Shown: one piece after another, positions 37,484 through 47,800 of the stretch
Position numbering within the stretch: position 1 is the stretch's first letter
Layout: each line of letters begins with the position of its first letter
NCBI RefSeq assembly: GCF_021390595.1
Contig: NZ_JAJEJR010000001.1
Span: 1,550,001 to 1,614,000 of the forward strand
Direction: 5' to 3'
Length of the DNA stretch: 64,000 bases
From: Paraburkholderia sp. HP33-1
GTDB lineage: Bacteria > Pseudomonadota > Gammaproteobacteria > Burkholderiales > Burkholderiaceae
The notes under the pieces: generated by a model
Told to the model about the DNA's origin: nothing
What the model saw: the letters and a program-made list of their open reading frames with translations, nothing else
Database searches by the model: none
Translations under genes and position numbers: made by a program

Positions 37484-39094
37484 ATGAAACTATTCACCAA
37501 AGGTCTGCTGCTGATCGCTGTACCGAGCGTGGTCGAGCTCGCGCTGCTCGGGGTCGTCTTCGATACCCAGGAGCAGACCGCGCAGGCCGCACAATGGGTC
37601 GACAACAGCAAGCAGATCCTCTACCAGTCGTCGGCCATCGTCGATCCGCTGCTGCGTCAGGCCGCGCGTGTGCGCACGGCCATGGTGACGGGCGACGCAT
37701 CGCTGATCGACCGCCGCGCAGTGTGGGTCGACCTGAACGACCGGCTCGCGAAGCTCGATGCGCTGGTCGCCGAAACACCGCCCCAGGCCGAGCGCGTCCG
37801 CAATATGCGACGCGCGATCGACGCGTATCGCGAGCAGAGCGTCGCAATTTCGCAGGCGTTGCACGAGGGGCGCAGTCTACGCCCCTATATCGCGCTCGAA
37901 ACTGGCGCGTTGCCGCAACAGATCGCCGTGTTTCGCGAAGAGCTGGCCCAGTTCGGCGCGGCGGCGTCGCAACTCGACGTCGAGCGGTCGACCGCGCTTG
38001 GAGAACGGCGCGAGCTTCAGCAGCGCGCGCTGATCGCCGCCGTGTTCGGCTCGATGCTGATTTGGGCGGTCACCGCGTTCGTGTTCGCGCGCGGCATCGG
38101 CCAACGCCTCGAAGTCCTGACCGATAACGCCGAGCGGCTCGGAAGCGGTCGGCCGCTCGCGGCGCCATTGTCGGGCAGCGACGAAATCGCCGCGCTCGAC
38201 ACGGTGCTGCATCAGACCGATGCGCGACTGCGCGAGGCCGAAGCCGAGCAGGAGACCCTGAAGATGCAGCTCGAAGCACGCGCGGGGGAACTGGCTGCCG
38301 TCAATGAGGAATTGCGCCAGGAAACGCAGGACAACGAGATGTTCATCTACAGCGTGTCGCACGATCTGCGCTCCCCGCTCGTCAATCTGCAGGGGTTTTC
38401 GAAGGAGCTGCACGTATCGTGTGACGAGCTCGACGGCATCATCGGGCAGGCTCGCCTGCCTGACAATGAGCAGCGGCGCATGACGCAGATCCTCGACGGC
38501 GACGTGCGCGAGTCGCTGCACTATTTGCGCACCGCGGTCGCGCGCGCGGCGGCGATCATCGACGCGCTCCTGCGCATCTCGCGCGCGGGACGGCTCGAAT
38601 ACCAGTGGCAGCGGGTCAGCGTCGGACGCGCGGTGGCGCGGGTCGTCGATGCGCTGCAAGGCACCATCGACCAGCGCGCGGCGAGCGTGACGGTGCGCGA
38701 GCTGCCGCCCGCATGGGGCGACCCGGCGGCGGTCGAGCAGATCTTCAGCAACCTGATCGGCAATGCGCTGAATTTTCTCGATCCGGCGCGCAGCGGGCGC
38801 ATCGAGGTCGGCGCGCTGGAGCCCGGACCCGTCGACGAAAGCGAGCCTCGCGCGCTCCGTATGCGCACCTATTACGTCCGCGATAATGGGCTCGGTATTC
38901 CAGCCGCGTATCTGTCGAAGGTGTTTCGCGCGTTCCAGCGTCTGCACGGAGACGTCGCGAGCGGCGAGGGAATCGGCCTGGCGCTGGTGCGGCGCACGGT
39001 CGAGCGGCACGGCGGGCGCGTCTGGGTCGAATCGGCCGAGGGCGCGGGCTCGACCTTTTTCGTGATGCTGCCCGAACAGCCGGTGCGCCTGTGA
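37484..39094 (+). CDS. Membrane sensor histidine kinase (CHASE3-like sensor, phytochrome-type kinase core)
   Basis: The 536-residue protein has a first membrane segment (about 6-25), a helical periplasmic CHASE3-like domain (about 35-180), a second membrane segment near 187-205, a HAMP region, a coiled coil rich in Glu/Gln, a HisKA domain with the phospho-acceptor in YSVSHDLRSPL, and an HATPase_c domain (NLIGNALNFLD, DNGLGIP, GEGIGLALV). The signal is unknown. It starts a three-gene cluster with a stand-alone response regulator and a hybrid kinase. Confidence 0.9.
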   Translation: MKLFTKGLLLIAVPSVVELALLGVVFDTQEQTAQAAQWVDNSKQILYQSSAIVDPLLRQAARVRTAMVTGDASLIDRRAVWVDLNDRLAKLDALVAETPPQAERVRNMRRAIDAYREQSVAISQALHEGRSLRPYIALETGALPQQIAVFREELAQFGAAASQLDVERSTALGERRELQQRALIAAVFGSMLIWAVTAFVFARGIGQRLEVLTDNAERLGSGRPLAAPLSGSDEIAALDTVLHQTDARLREAEAEQETLKMQLEARAGELAAVNEELRQETQDNEMFIYSVSHDLRSPLVNLQGFSKELHVSCDELDGIIGQARLPDNEQRRMTQILDGDVRESLHYLRTAVARAAAIIDALLRISRAGRLEYQWQRVSVGRAVARVVDALQGTIDQRAASVTVRELPPAWGDPAAVEQIFSNLIGNALNFLDPARSGRIEVGALEPGPVDESEPRALRMRTYYVRDNGLGIPAAYLSKVFRAFQRLHGDVASGEGIGLALVRRTVERHGGRVWVESAEGAGSTFFVMLPEQPVRL

Positions 39095-39174
39095 GCGCGG
39101 CGCATGCCGGCACGAGCAGTGACGCTGGCATCCTCGCAGCGGCATGAATGACGAATCGTTAGCACGGAGAGCTT

Positions 39175-39666
39175 ATGAATCACGCGCAAACGGTCAGCAT
39201 CGTTCTGATCGAAGACGATGACGGCCACGCGACGCTCGTCGAGCGTAATCTGCGCCGCGCCGGCATTTCGAACGGCTTCATGCGCTTTCGCGACGGCCAG
39301 CAGGCGCTCGATTATTTCTTCGGCCCCGCGCCCGCGCAGCCATTGACCGACGCCGACGGCCATCCGTATCCGCCGCGCGAGAATCTCGCGAATTTCGTCG
39401 TGCTGCTCGATCTGAAGATGCCGCGCGTCGACGGCTTCGAGGTGTTGCGGCGTCTGAAGGAAGCCCCCGAGACCGCCGCGGTGCCGGTGATCGTGCTGAC
39501 CACCACCGACGATCCGCGCGAGATCGCGCGCTGCTACGAGCTCGGCTGCAACGTCTATATCTGCAAGCCGGTCGAATATGATGCGTTCATCGAGGCCGTG
39601 CGCCGGCTCGGCTTTTTCCTGCAAGTGGTCAAGCTGCCGCCGGGGCATCGGCTTGCGCCGCCCTGA
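39175..39666 (+). CDS. Stand-alone response regulator receiver (Rcp1-like)
   Basis: This 163-residue protein is a single receiver domain with no output domain. The acidic pair is E-D-D-D near residue 13; the phospho-acceptor is in VVLLDLKMPRVDGFEV, and the conserved Thr and Lys are in VLTTTDDPREI and YICKPVEYDAF. The insert after helix 2 (FFGPAPAQPLTDADG) is typical of cyanobacterial Rcp1-type regulators paired with phytochrome-like kinases. It lies 80 bases after the kinase gene and is its likely partner. Confidence 0.92.
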   Translation: MNHAQTVSIVLIEDDDGHATLVERNLRRAGISNGFMRFRDGQQALDYFFGPAPAQPLTDADGHPYPPRENLANFVVLLDLKMPRVDGFEVLRRLKEAPETAAVPVIVLTTTDDPREIARCYELGCNVYICKPVEYDAFIEAVRRLGFFLQVVKLPPGHRLAPP

Positions 39667-39725
39667 AGCTGTCCGAAAGCCGTTCATGACAAGATAAGTA
39701 CCGAACTGACCCAGAGAAGACCTGC

Positions 39726-41699
39726 ATGACCGAAGAAGTGTCCACGCCGCACGTCGCGTACGTGCTCGTCGTCGATGACGACGAAGGCATCTTGCGACTC
39801 GCGCGCAAATCGCTCGAACGCGCCGGCTGCCGGGTGGCGATCTGCGCCGGCGTCGAGGCGGCTCGCGAGCGCCTCGCGAGCGGCTGCCCCGATCTGCTCG
39901 TGCTCGACTATCAACTGAGCGGACCCGAGACGGGGCTCGACTTCTTCCGGCGTCTGCGCGCGGAGGGCGTGCGCATTCCGGCGATCCTCGTGACCGGCTT
40001 CACCGACGAATCGCGCGTGATCGAAGCGCTGCGCTCAGGCGTGTCCGACGTAGTGCCGAAGTCCGGTGACTATCTCGACTATCTGCCGGAGGCCGTGGAG
40101 CGCGTGCTGTCGCAGGTGCGGCTGCAACGCGCGTCCGACGAGGCGCTGCTGCTACGCGATCGCGAACTGCATTACCGGACGCTGTCCGAAGCGTTGCCGC
40201 ATCTCGTGCTGACCTGCGACGCGGCCGGAGATTGCGACTTCCTGTCGAAGCAGTGGCACGACTACACCGGCTTGCCCGAACACGGCTCGCACGGTCTCGC
40301 ATGGCTCGACGCGGTGCATCCCGACGATCGCGAGGAGATCCGCCGCAGCTGGCTGAAGGCCGTCGCGAGCCGCAGCGGCGAGTATCGGCAGGAGATGCGG
40401 ATTCGCCGCCACGACGGCGAGTACCGCTGGTTCGACGTGCGGGTGGTCGCGATGCGCGACGCCGACGGCAACGTCAGCAAATGGTTCGGCAGTTGCACCG
40501 ACATCCACTCGCAGCGCGAGGCGATCGAGGAGCGCGAGCGACTGCTCGAGTCCGAGCAGGCCGCGCGCCAGGCCGCCGAAGAAGCGAATCGCGCGAAGGA
40601 CCGTTTTCTCGCGATGCTGTCGCACGAATTGCGCACGCCGCTCACGCCAGTGCTCGCGGGCGCGAGCGTGCTCGAGATGATCCCCGAGCTGCCCGAGCAG
40701 GCGCGCGCGAGCGTGCGGATGATTCGCCGCAACGTCGAACTGGAGGCGCGGCTGATCGACGATCTGCTCGATCTGACGCGCGTCGCGAACGGCAAGCTTC
40801 GGCTGTCGCTGGAGACCGTCGACGTGCACGAGGTGATCGACAGCGTGCTCGAACTCTTTCGCAGCGAAATCCAGGTCAAGCAGCAGGACGTGCACGTCGG
40901 GAAGCACGCGACGCAACACTACGTGCTCGCCGATCGCGCGCGCCTGCAACAGATGCTGTGGAACCTCATTCGCAATGCGGCGAAGTTCACGCCGGACGGC
41001 GGTCATATCTATGTGCGCACGCGCGACGAACGCATGCAGGTGCAGATCTCGGTCGAAGACACCGGCATCGGCATCGAGCCCGAGCAGATCGGCAAGCTGT
41101 TCAATGCGTTCGAGCAGGGCGACCAGAAGATGACGCGGCAGTTCGGCGGCCTGGGCTTGGGTCTCGCGATCACGAAGGCTTTGACCGACGTGCACGGCGG
41201 TACCGTGACCGCGCAGAGCCCCGGTCCGCATTGCGGCGCGACCTTCACGATCACGCTGCCGACCGCCGCCGCGCCGGCCGCCGCGCAGCCGGTCATCGTG
41301 CCGAGCACCGTGCAGCCGGCGAGCTCGTTGACGGTGCTACTGATCGAGGACCACATCGATACCGCCGACGTGATGGCGCAGTTGATGCGCAGCGTCGGCC
41401 ATGACGTGACGGTGGTCGGGCGCATCGACGACGCGCTTGCGGCGACGCAGTTGCAGAGCTTCGATCTGGTCGTCAGCGATGTCGGGTTGCCCGATGGCAC
41501 CGGCCTCGATTTCATCAAGGCGTTTCGCGAGCATTCGGACGTGCCTGCCGTCGCCCTGACCGGCTTCGGCACCGACGAGGACGTGCGCCGTTGTCTGAGC
41601 GCGGGCTTTACGTCGCATCTGACGAAGCCTGTCAATTTCGGCCAGCTCGAAACGATGATCGAAAATGCGGCGCAATTGAAGGCGCGAAAGGGCGCGTAA
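39726..41699 (+). CDS. Hybrid histidine kinase: REC-PAS-HisKA-HATPase-REC
   Basis: The 657-residue cytoplasmic protein has an N-terminal receiver (phospho-acceptor in LLVLDYQLSG), a PAS/PAC domain (about 150-265, ending WFGSCTDIHSQREAIEERER), a kinase core with His in FLAMLSHELRTPLTP, ATP-binding NLIRNAAKFTPDGG and GLGLGLAITKAL, and a C-terminal receiver (LVVSDVGLPDGTG). No membrane segment is seen. With the two preceding genes it could form a relay in which phosphoryl groups pass between kinase and receiver proteins. Direction of flow is not known. Confidence 0.92.
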   Translation: MTEEVSTPHVAYVLVVDDDEGILRLARKSLERAGCRVAICAGVEAARERLASGCPDLLVLDYQLSGPETGLDFFRRLRAEGVRIPAILVTGFTDESRVIEALRSGVSDVVPKSGDYLDYLPEAVERVLSQVRLQRASDEALLLRDRELHYRTLSEALPHLVLTCDAAGDCDFLSKQWHDYTGLPEHGSHGLAWLDAVHPDDREEIRRSWLKAVASRSGEYRQEMRIRRHDGEYRWFDVRVVAMRDADGNVSKWFGSCTDIHSQREAIEERERLLESEQAARQAAEEANRAKDRFLAMLSHELRTPLTPVLAGASVLEMIPELPEQARASVRMIRRNVELEARLIDDLLDLTRVANGKLRLSLETVDVHEVIDSVLELFRSEIQVKQQDVHVGKHATQHYVLADRARLQQMLWNLIRNAAKFTPDGGHIYVRTRDERMQVQISVEDTGIGIEPEQIGKLFNAFEQGDQKMTRQFGGLGLGLAITKALTDVHGGTVTAQSPGPHCGATFTITLPTAAAPAAAQPVIVPSTVQPASSLTVLLIEDHIDTADVMAQLMRSVGHDVTVVGRIDDALAATQLQSFDLVVSDVGLPDGTGLDFIKAFREHSDVPAVALTGFGTDEDVRRCLSAGFTSHLTKPVNFGQLETMIENAAQLKARKGA

Positions 41700-41741
41700 G
41701 GCTCGATAATCGGCGGCGCTGAAAAAGAGGCGGGAAAGCAC

Positions 41742-41779
41742 AAAGGCCTGTTGCGACGTCAATCGCAACAGGCCTTTTC
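41742..41779. terminator. Bidirectional intrinsic terminator, hybrid kinase / mscL
   Basis: A perfect 15-bp stem (AAAGGCCTGTTGCGA and its complement), a six-base loop and flanking A and T runs lie between the convergent genes. Confidence 0.92.
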
Positions 41780-41822
41780 ATTTCACTGGCTCTGGTCGTC
41801 GAACCCGAGCTTCATTTGACAT

Positions 41823-42269
41823 TTAACGCTGCTGGTTCTTTAGCGAATCGCGGATCTCGCGCAGCAGAAGCACGTCTTCCGGGGTCGGCGGCGGCTCCGC
41901 CGGGGCGGCTTCCGGCGCCTTGCGCAAATTGTTGATGAATTTGACCATCAGGAAAATGATGAACGCGAGAATGATGAAGTTGATCAGCACGGTAATGAAC
42001 GAACCGTAGCCGATCACCGCCACACCCGCCGTTTGCAGGTCTTTATACGATTCCGGGTTGCCTTTGTAAGTCGCCGGAATATGGCCGAGGCGAATGAACA
42101 TATTGGAGAAATCGAGGCCGCCAGTAGCGAGCCCGACAACCGGCATGATCAGGTCTTTAACCACGGAATTGACAATGGTGGAAAATGCGCCGCCGATAAT
42201 CACACCGACCGCCAGATCCATCACATTGCCCTTGAGGGCAAATTCTTTAAATTCCTGGATCATGCTCAT
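41823..42269 (-). CDS. mscL: Large-conductance mechanosensitive channel MscL
   Basis: MscL opens under membrane tension on hypo-osmotic shock. The 148-residue protein has the N-terminal amphipathic start [10 protein letters not shown], the pore-lining first helix ([20 protein letters not shown]), a periplasmic loop, a second helix ([21 protein letters not shown]) and a charged C-terminal bundle ([13 protein letters not shown]). All expected parts are present. It is a single-gene unit. Confidence 0.97.
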   Translation of the reverse strand: MSMIQEFKEFALKGNVMDLAVGVIIGGAFSTIVNSVVKDLIMPVVGLATGGLDFSNMFIRLGHIPATYKGNPESYKDLQTAGVAVIGYGSFITVLINFIILAFIIFLMVKFINNLRKAPEAAPAEPPPTPEDVLLLREIRDSLKNQQR

Positions 42270-42369
42270 ACATACACCTCCCCTGATATGAATAGCCGAA
42301 TAATACCAACCTGAAGCGGATCGGCTAGTGCTTTAGCCGCAATGCAACAGACGCATTCGTTGCGCGCCG

Positions 42370-43404
42370 CTAACGAGGAAACTGCGACTCTCCATGACGC
42401 GCGCGCTCCAGATGCGCGGCAAAACTGACCGGATCGGTGTTGGTGCCGCACAGCAGCACACCCACGCGTTTGCCCTGCAGCTGCTCGCGCAGCGGTCCGA
42501 GCAGCGCCGCGGTAGCGGCCGCGCAGGCCGGCTCGACCGCGAGCTTTAACTGATCGAACAGGATCAGCATCGCCGTGCGTAACTGATCGTCGGACACCGT
42601 CACGAGCCGATCGATATGGCGGCGGCACAGTTCATAGCTGTATTGCTCGGTATGCGGCGACATCAGCGAATCGGCGATGCTGTACATACGGCCCATTCTG
42701 ACCGTATGGTTGGCGGCAAAACTCCTGCTCATCACGTCTGAGCCTTCGGGTTCGACGCCGTACACATGCATGTTCGGATTCGCGAGCCGCAGCGCCGTGG
42801 AGACCCCGGCCGCGAGTCCGCCGCCGCCGATCGGCACGATCACCGCTTCGAGGTCAGGCGTTTGCGTTGCCCATTCGTAGCCGAGCGTGGCCGAGCCGAG
42901 CACCGTGCGATAGCCGTTGAACGGATGCACGAAATATCGGCCTTCCTCGGCCTCGATGTGGCGTACCAGCTCGAACGCTTCGGCGAGATCTTCCGCATAG
43001 ACGATGTCGGCGCCGTACTCGCGGCACAGCGCGACGCGCGCCGGATTGGCCGCACTGAGCAGCACGACTTTCGCACTGACGCCTAGCCGCATCGCCGCAA
43101 AGGCGACGGCCACCGCATGGTTGCCGCCCGATACGCAGGTGACGCCCGCGCTCTTTTGCGCATCGTCGAGCGCGAGCAGGTTCGTGAAGGCGCCGCGTGT
43201 CTTGAAGCTGCCGCCCGCCTGCAGCAGTTCGAACTTGAAGTTGACGACGGTGCTGCGCAGCGACCCGAAGTCGAGCCGGTCGAACACCGGCGTGCGCGCG
43301 ACCCACGGCGTCAACGCAAAGTGCTGCGCGGCGATGTCGTCGAGCGTGGGGATCGGCTCGCCGTCGATGGTGTGATCCGTGTGCTGCGGCATGGCGCTCG
43401 ACAT
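42370..43404 (-). CDS. PLP-dependent threonine/serine dehydratase family protein
   Basis: The 344-residue protein has the fold-type II PLP motifs: Lys in GGSFKTRGA, the phosphate and substrate loop SGGNHAVAVAFAA and the Gly-rich loop PIGGGGLAAG. It lacks the C-terminal ACT-like domain of biosynthetic IlvA, so a catabolic TdcB-like or a serine racemase-like role is possible. I choose the ATG at 43404-43402 because GGAG lies eight bases upstream; the frame opens much further. It follows argE in the same direction at 89 bases. Confidence 0.85.
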   Translation of the reverse strand: MSSAMPQHTDHTIDGEPIPTLDDIAAQHFALTPWVARTPVFDRLDFGSLRSTVVNFKFELLQAGGSFKTRGAFTNLLALDDAQKSAGVTCVSGGNHAVAVAFAAMRLGVSAKVVLLSAANPARVALCREYGADIVYAEDLAEAFELVRHIEAEEGRYFVHPFNGYRTVLGSATLGYEWATQTPDLEAVIVPIGGGGLAAGVSTALRLANPNMHVYGVEPEGSDVMSRSFAANHTVRMGRMYSIADSLMSPHTEQYSYELCRRHIDRLVTVSDDQLRTAMLILFDQLKLAVEPACAAATAALLGPLREQLQGKRVGVLLCGTNTDPVSFAAHLERARHGESQFPR

Positions 43405-43493
43405 GGCGGTCGCTCCGGAGTCGTCAATGTCGGTGAGACCCATTGCGCGGCGCGCAGGTTCAGTACGGTTGCGCGCCGCTGCAACGAAACACG

Positions 43494-44726
43494 CTAAGCG
43501 GCCTCGACCGACATGCTGTGGATGAACTTGCGCAAAAAGCGCTCGCACGCGACGAGCTGCTCGAGCTCGACGAATTCGTTCGCCTTGTGCGCCTGCTGGA
43601 TGTCGCCGGGGCCGCAGACGATGCTCGGCACACCCGCGTTGGAAAAGAGGCCCGCCTCGGTGCCGTACGCGACCTTGCGCTTCTCCCGGTCGGCGGTCAG
43701 CGCGCGCACGAGCTGCGTGATCGCGGCCTGTTCAGACGAATCGAGGCCGGGCGCCGCGGCGATCTTCGTGATCTCGATCGCGGCCGACGGATGTTCGCGC
43801 AGCATTTTCGGCAGCAGCGTTTCGCGCGCGTAGGTGTCGATGCGCGCGAAGATCTGCTCGGGATCGAGCGTCGGCAGATTGCGGAATTCAAACTGGAACT
43901 GGCACTCGGCCGGCACCGTGTTGATCGCGTTGCCGCCCGTGATCGTGCTGGTCTGCGCGGTGCTGAACGGCACGTCGTACAGTTCGTCGAACGGGCCTTG
44001 CTCGCGGAACTGGTCGGCCATGTCGCGGATGTAGCAGATCAGGCGCGCCGCGTACTCGATCGCGTTCAAGCCCTTCGGCGTCAGCGACGAATGCGCGGCC
44101 TGGCCGCGCACGCAGCACTGATACGTGTTGATGCCCTTGTGCGCGATGATCGGGCGCATGCTGGTCGGCTCGCCGACGATGCAGCCGTCCGGCTTCACAC
44201 CGCGCTTCATCAGATCGGCGATCATAAGCGGCGCGCCGACGCAGCCAACTTCCTCGTCGAACGACAGCGCGAAGTGGATCGGCTTCGCGAGCTTCGTGCG
44301 CTGCATGTCCGGCAGGAGCGCGAGCGCCGCGCCGATGAAGCCCTTCATGTCGCAGGTGCCGCGGCCGTACAGTTTGTCGCCACGAATCTCGGGCTTGAAC
44401 GGATCGCTGTCCCATTGCTGGCCGTCCACCGGCACGACGTCCGTGTGGCCCGACAGCACGACGCCGCCGTTCGTTTCGCCATCGTGCGCGGGAATCGTCG
44501 CGAACAGGTTCGCCCATTGGCCGCCCTTGCCGTGCGTGAGCGTTGCGTCGACGCCGGCCGCGCGCAACTCGTCGCGCACGGTTTCGATCAGGCCGAGATT
44601 CGGATTGCGGCTCACCGTGTCCATCGACACGAGACGGGTGACCCAGGGCAGAGATACCGGAGATGCGGGAGCAGCGGGGGAGGCAGAAGACTGCGACGAT
44701 TGCGCTGTTTCAGCGACGTGAGACAT
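43494..44726 (-). CDS. argE: Acetylornithine deacetylase ArgE (M20 family)
   Basis: ArgE removes acetyl from N-acetylornithine in the linear arginine pathway. The 410-residue M20 peptidase-fold protein shows the metal ligands: His in SGHTDVVPVDG, the bridging Asp in GRGTCDMKGF, catalytic Glu pair in DEEVGCVGA, and a C-terminal His in QQAHKANEFV. TGGNAINTVPAECQF marks the dimerisation domain. The start at 44726-44724 gives M-S-H-V-A-E-T; the first 25 residues are Ser/Ala/Pro-rich. Other M20 amidohydrolases are possible, but the match to ArgE is good. Confidence 0.9.
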   Translation of the reverse strand: MSHVAETAQSSQSSASPAAPASPVSLPWVTRLVSMDTVSRNPNLGLIETVRDELRAAGVDATLTHGKGGQWANLFATIPAHDGETNGGVVLSGHTDVVPVDGQQWDSDPFKPEIRGDKLYGRGTCDMKGFIGAALALLPDMQRTKLAKPIHFALSFDEEVGCVGAPLMIADLMKRGVKPDGCIVGEPTSMRPIIAHKGINTYQCCVRGQAAHSSLTPKGLNAIEYAARLICYIRDMADQFREQGPFDELYDVPFSTAQTSTITGGNAINTVPAECQFQFEFRNLPTLDPEQIFARIDTYARETLLPKMLREHPSAAIEITKIAAAPGLDSSEQAAITQLVRALTADREKRKVAYGTEAGLFSNAGVPSIVCGPGDIQQAHKANEFVELEQLVACERFLRKFIHSMSVEAA

Positions 44727-44831
44727 GACATGACTCCGGCATTCGAGTCTATCGATCATATCCCAAATCGCATTTTCGTAAGGTCTTGCGTGAGCCGATG
44801 CCGCGTTGGCGCAGCGCAGCATGGATGCGAG

Positions 44832-44854
44832 AAACGGGGGACGTCCCCCCGTTT
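44832..44854. terminator. Hairpin downstream of mfd
   Basis: A 9-bp stem (AAACGGGGG with CCCCCGTTT, five-base loop) lies 25 bases beyond the mfd stop on the minus strand. The T-tract on that strand is short, so termination is plausible rather than certain. Confidence 0.5.
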
Positions 44855-44878
44855 TCTGCAGTTCATGGAACCCTTCGC

Positions 44879-47800
44879 TCAGCGCGCAGGCGCGGCCGCC
44901 GTGCCGCGGCTCGGCGAACCGAGTGCGCGCAAGGTCTCCTTGACAGTCGCGACGCGCACAGCGAGATCCGGGCTGCGCGTTTCGATACGCAGCTTGTCCT
45001 GACCCGCGAGCTTGATGTGCCTGTGCTTCTGCACCATTTCGATGATCCGCATCGCGTCGACCGGCGGATTCGGGACGAACTGCAGGCCGATCACCGCTTC
45101 GCCCGCATCGATCTTCGAAATGCCGAGCGGCTTCGCTGCGAGCCGCAGACGATGCGTTTCCACCAGCGCATGCGCCTGCGGTGGCAGCTTGCCGAAGCGG
45201 TCGATCAGCTCTTCCTGGATGCCGTCGATCGAATCGTTGTGTTCGCAGTTCGCGAGGCGCTTGTACAGCGACAGACGCTCCTGCACGTCGCCGCAATAAT
45301 CCGACGGCAGGATCGCGGGAGTGTGCAGGTTGATCTCGGTGGTCGCGGCGAGCGGCGCGGTGAGGTCCGGCTCCTTGCCGTTCTTGAGCGCCTTCACCGC
45401 GTCGTTGAGCATGTCGGTATAAAGCTGGAAGCCGATCTCCTGGATCTCGCCCGACTGCTTGTCGCCGAGCACCTCGCCGGTGCCGCGAATCTCGAGGTCG
45501 TGCATCGCCAGATAGAAGCCGGAGCCCAGTTCCTCCATCTGCTGGATCGCTTCGAGCCGCCGTTGCGCCTGCTTGGTGAGCCCTTGCTGATCGTGTACGA
45601 GCAGATACGAATACGCCTGGTGATGCGAGCGTCCGACGCGGCCACGCAGCTGATGCAATTGCGCGAGACCGAACTTGTCGGAGCGATGGATCAGGATGGT
45701 GTTCGCGCTCGGCACGTCGATGCCGGTTTCGATGATCGTCGTGCACAGCAGCACATTCGCGCGCTGGGCGACGAAATCGCGCATCACGCGCTCCAGCTCG
45801 CGCTCGTGCATCTGTCCATGCGCGACCGCGATGCGCGCTTCGGGCACCAGCGTTTCGAGCATCTGCCGGCGATTCTCGATCGTCTCGACTTCGTTGTGCA
45901 GGAAGTAGACCTGGCCGCCGCGCTTCAGCTCACGCAGCATCGCTTCGCGAATCACGCCGTCTTCCTCGCGCCGCACGAAGGTCTTGATCGCGAGGCGCTT
46001 TTGCGGCGCGGTCGCGATCACCGAGAAATCGCGCAGACCTTCGAGCGCCATGCCGAGCGTACGCGGGATCGGGGTCGCGGTCAGCGTCAGCACGTCGACT
46101 TCGGCGCGCAGCGCCTTCAGCGCCTCCTTCTGACGCACGCCGAAACGGTGCTCCTCGTCGATGATCACGAGCCCGAGCCGCTTGAACTGCACGTCGGACG
46201 ACAGCAGCTTGTGCGTGCCGATGACGATATCGACCGCGCCTTCGTTGATCTGCTGGATCGCCGCATTCACTTCTTTCGTCGACTTGAAGCGCGACAGCTC
46301 GGCGATGCGCACCGGCCAGTCGGAGAAGCGGTCGCTGAAGGTTTGCGTGTGCTGTTCGGCGAGCAGCGTGGTCGGCGACAGCAGCGCGACCTGCTTGCCG
46401 CCCATCACCGCGATGAACGCCGCGCGCAGCGCGACCTCGGTCTTGCCGAAGCCGACGTCGCCGCACACGAGGCGGTCCATCGGCTTGCCGCTCGTCATGT
46501 CGCCGATCACGGCCGCGATCGCAGCGGCCTGGTCTGGCGTTTCCTCGAAGCCGAAGCTCTCGGCGAACTTCACATAGTCCTTCGGTTCGAGCGCGAACGC
46601 GTGGCCCTCGCGGGCGGCACGGCGCGCGTACAGATTGAGCAGTTCGGCAGCGGTGTCGCGGATCTGCTGGGCGGCCTTGCGCTTGGCCTTTTCCCACTGG
46701 CCCGAACCGAGCGAGTGCAGCGGGGCGCTGTCCGGATCAGCGCCGCTATAGCGCGAAATGACATGCAATTGCGCGACCGGCACGTAGAGCTTGCTGTCGC
46801 CCGCGTATTCGAGGTGCAGGAACTCGGTTTCGCCTTCGCCGAGGTCCATCGTCACGAGACCCATGTAGCGGCCGATGCCGTGCTGCGAATGCACGACCGG
46901 ATCGGCGACCTTCAGCTCGGACAGATCGCGCACCATCGAATCGACGTTGCTCGCCTGTTCCTGGCGGCGGCGTCCCGTGCGGCGCGCGAGCGGCCCGTAC
47001 AGCTCGGTTTCGGTGATGATCGCGATGCCGTCGCCCGGCAGCGCGAAGCCGTTCGCGAGCGGCGCGACGCCGAGCGAGAAATGCGCGTCGGTCTTGAGCC
47101 AGTTGGCGAAGCTGTCGGCCGAGGCGGGCTTCAGCTGGTTGTCGGCGAGCAGTTGCAGCAGCGTCTCGCGGCGGCCCGCCGATTCGGCGGCGAACAGCAC
47201 CCGGTTCGGGGTCGTGGTGAGATACGCGCGCAGCGCCGAGACGGGGTCGTCGGCGTGACGGTCGATCGCGAGGTTCGGCAGCGCGCTCGACCAGGCGCCG
47301 TCGGTGTTCGCTGGCAGCACGAGCCGCGCGAAGGGCTTGGCGAACGTGAAGAAATCCTGGTCCGACAGGAACAGCTTCTGCGGTTCGAGAATCGGCCGGT
47401 CGCGATCGTGCGACAGGAAGTTGAAGCGCTGCTTCGTATCGTTGGTGAAGCGCCGGATCGCCGCTTCCAGATCGCCGACGAAAGCGAGTTGCGATCCGTC
47501 CGGCAGGTAATGGAAGAGCGTGGCCGTTTCCTCAAAGAACAGCGGCAGATAGTATTCGATGCCGGCCGACGGCACGCCGTTGCCGATGTCCTTGTAGATC
47601 GATGCACGGCTCGGATCGCCCTCGAAGGTCTCGCGCCAGCGGCTGCGGAATGCGGTGCGCGCGGCTTCGTCGAACGGGAATTCGCGGCCGGGCAGGAGAC
47701 GCACGTCCTTGACCGGATAGAGGCTGCGCTGCGTGTCGGGGTCGAACGCGCGGATCGAGTCGACCTGGTCGTCGAACAGGTCGATCCGGTAGGGCAGCGG

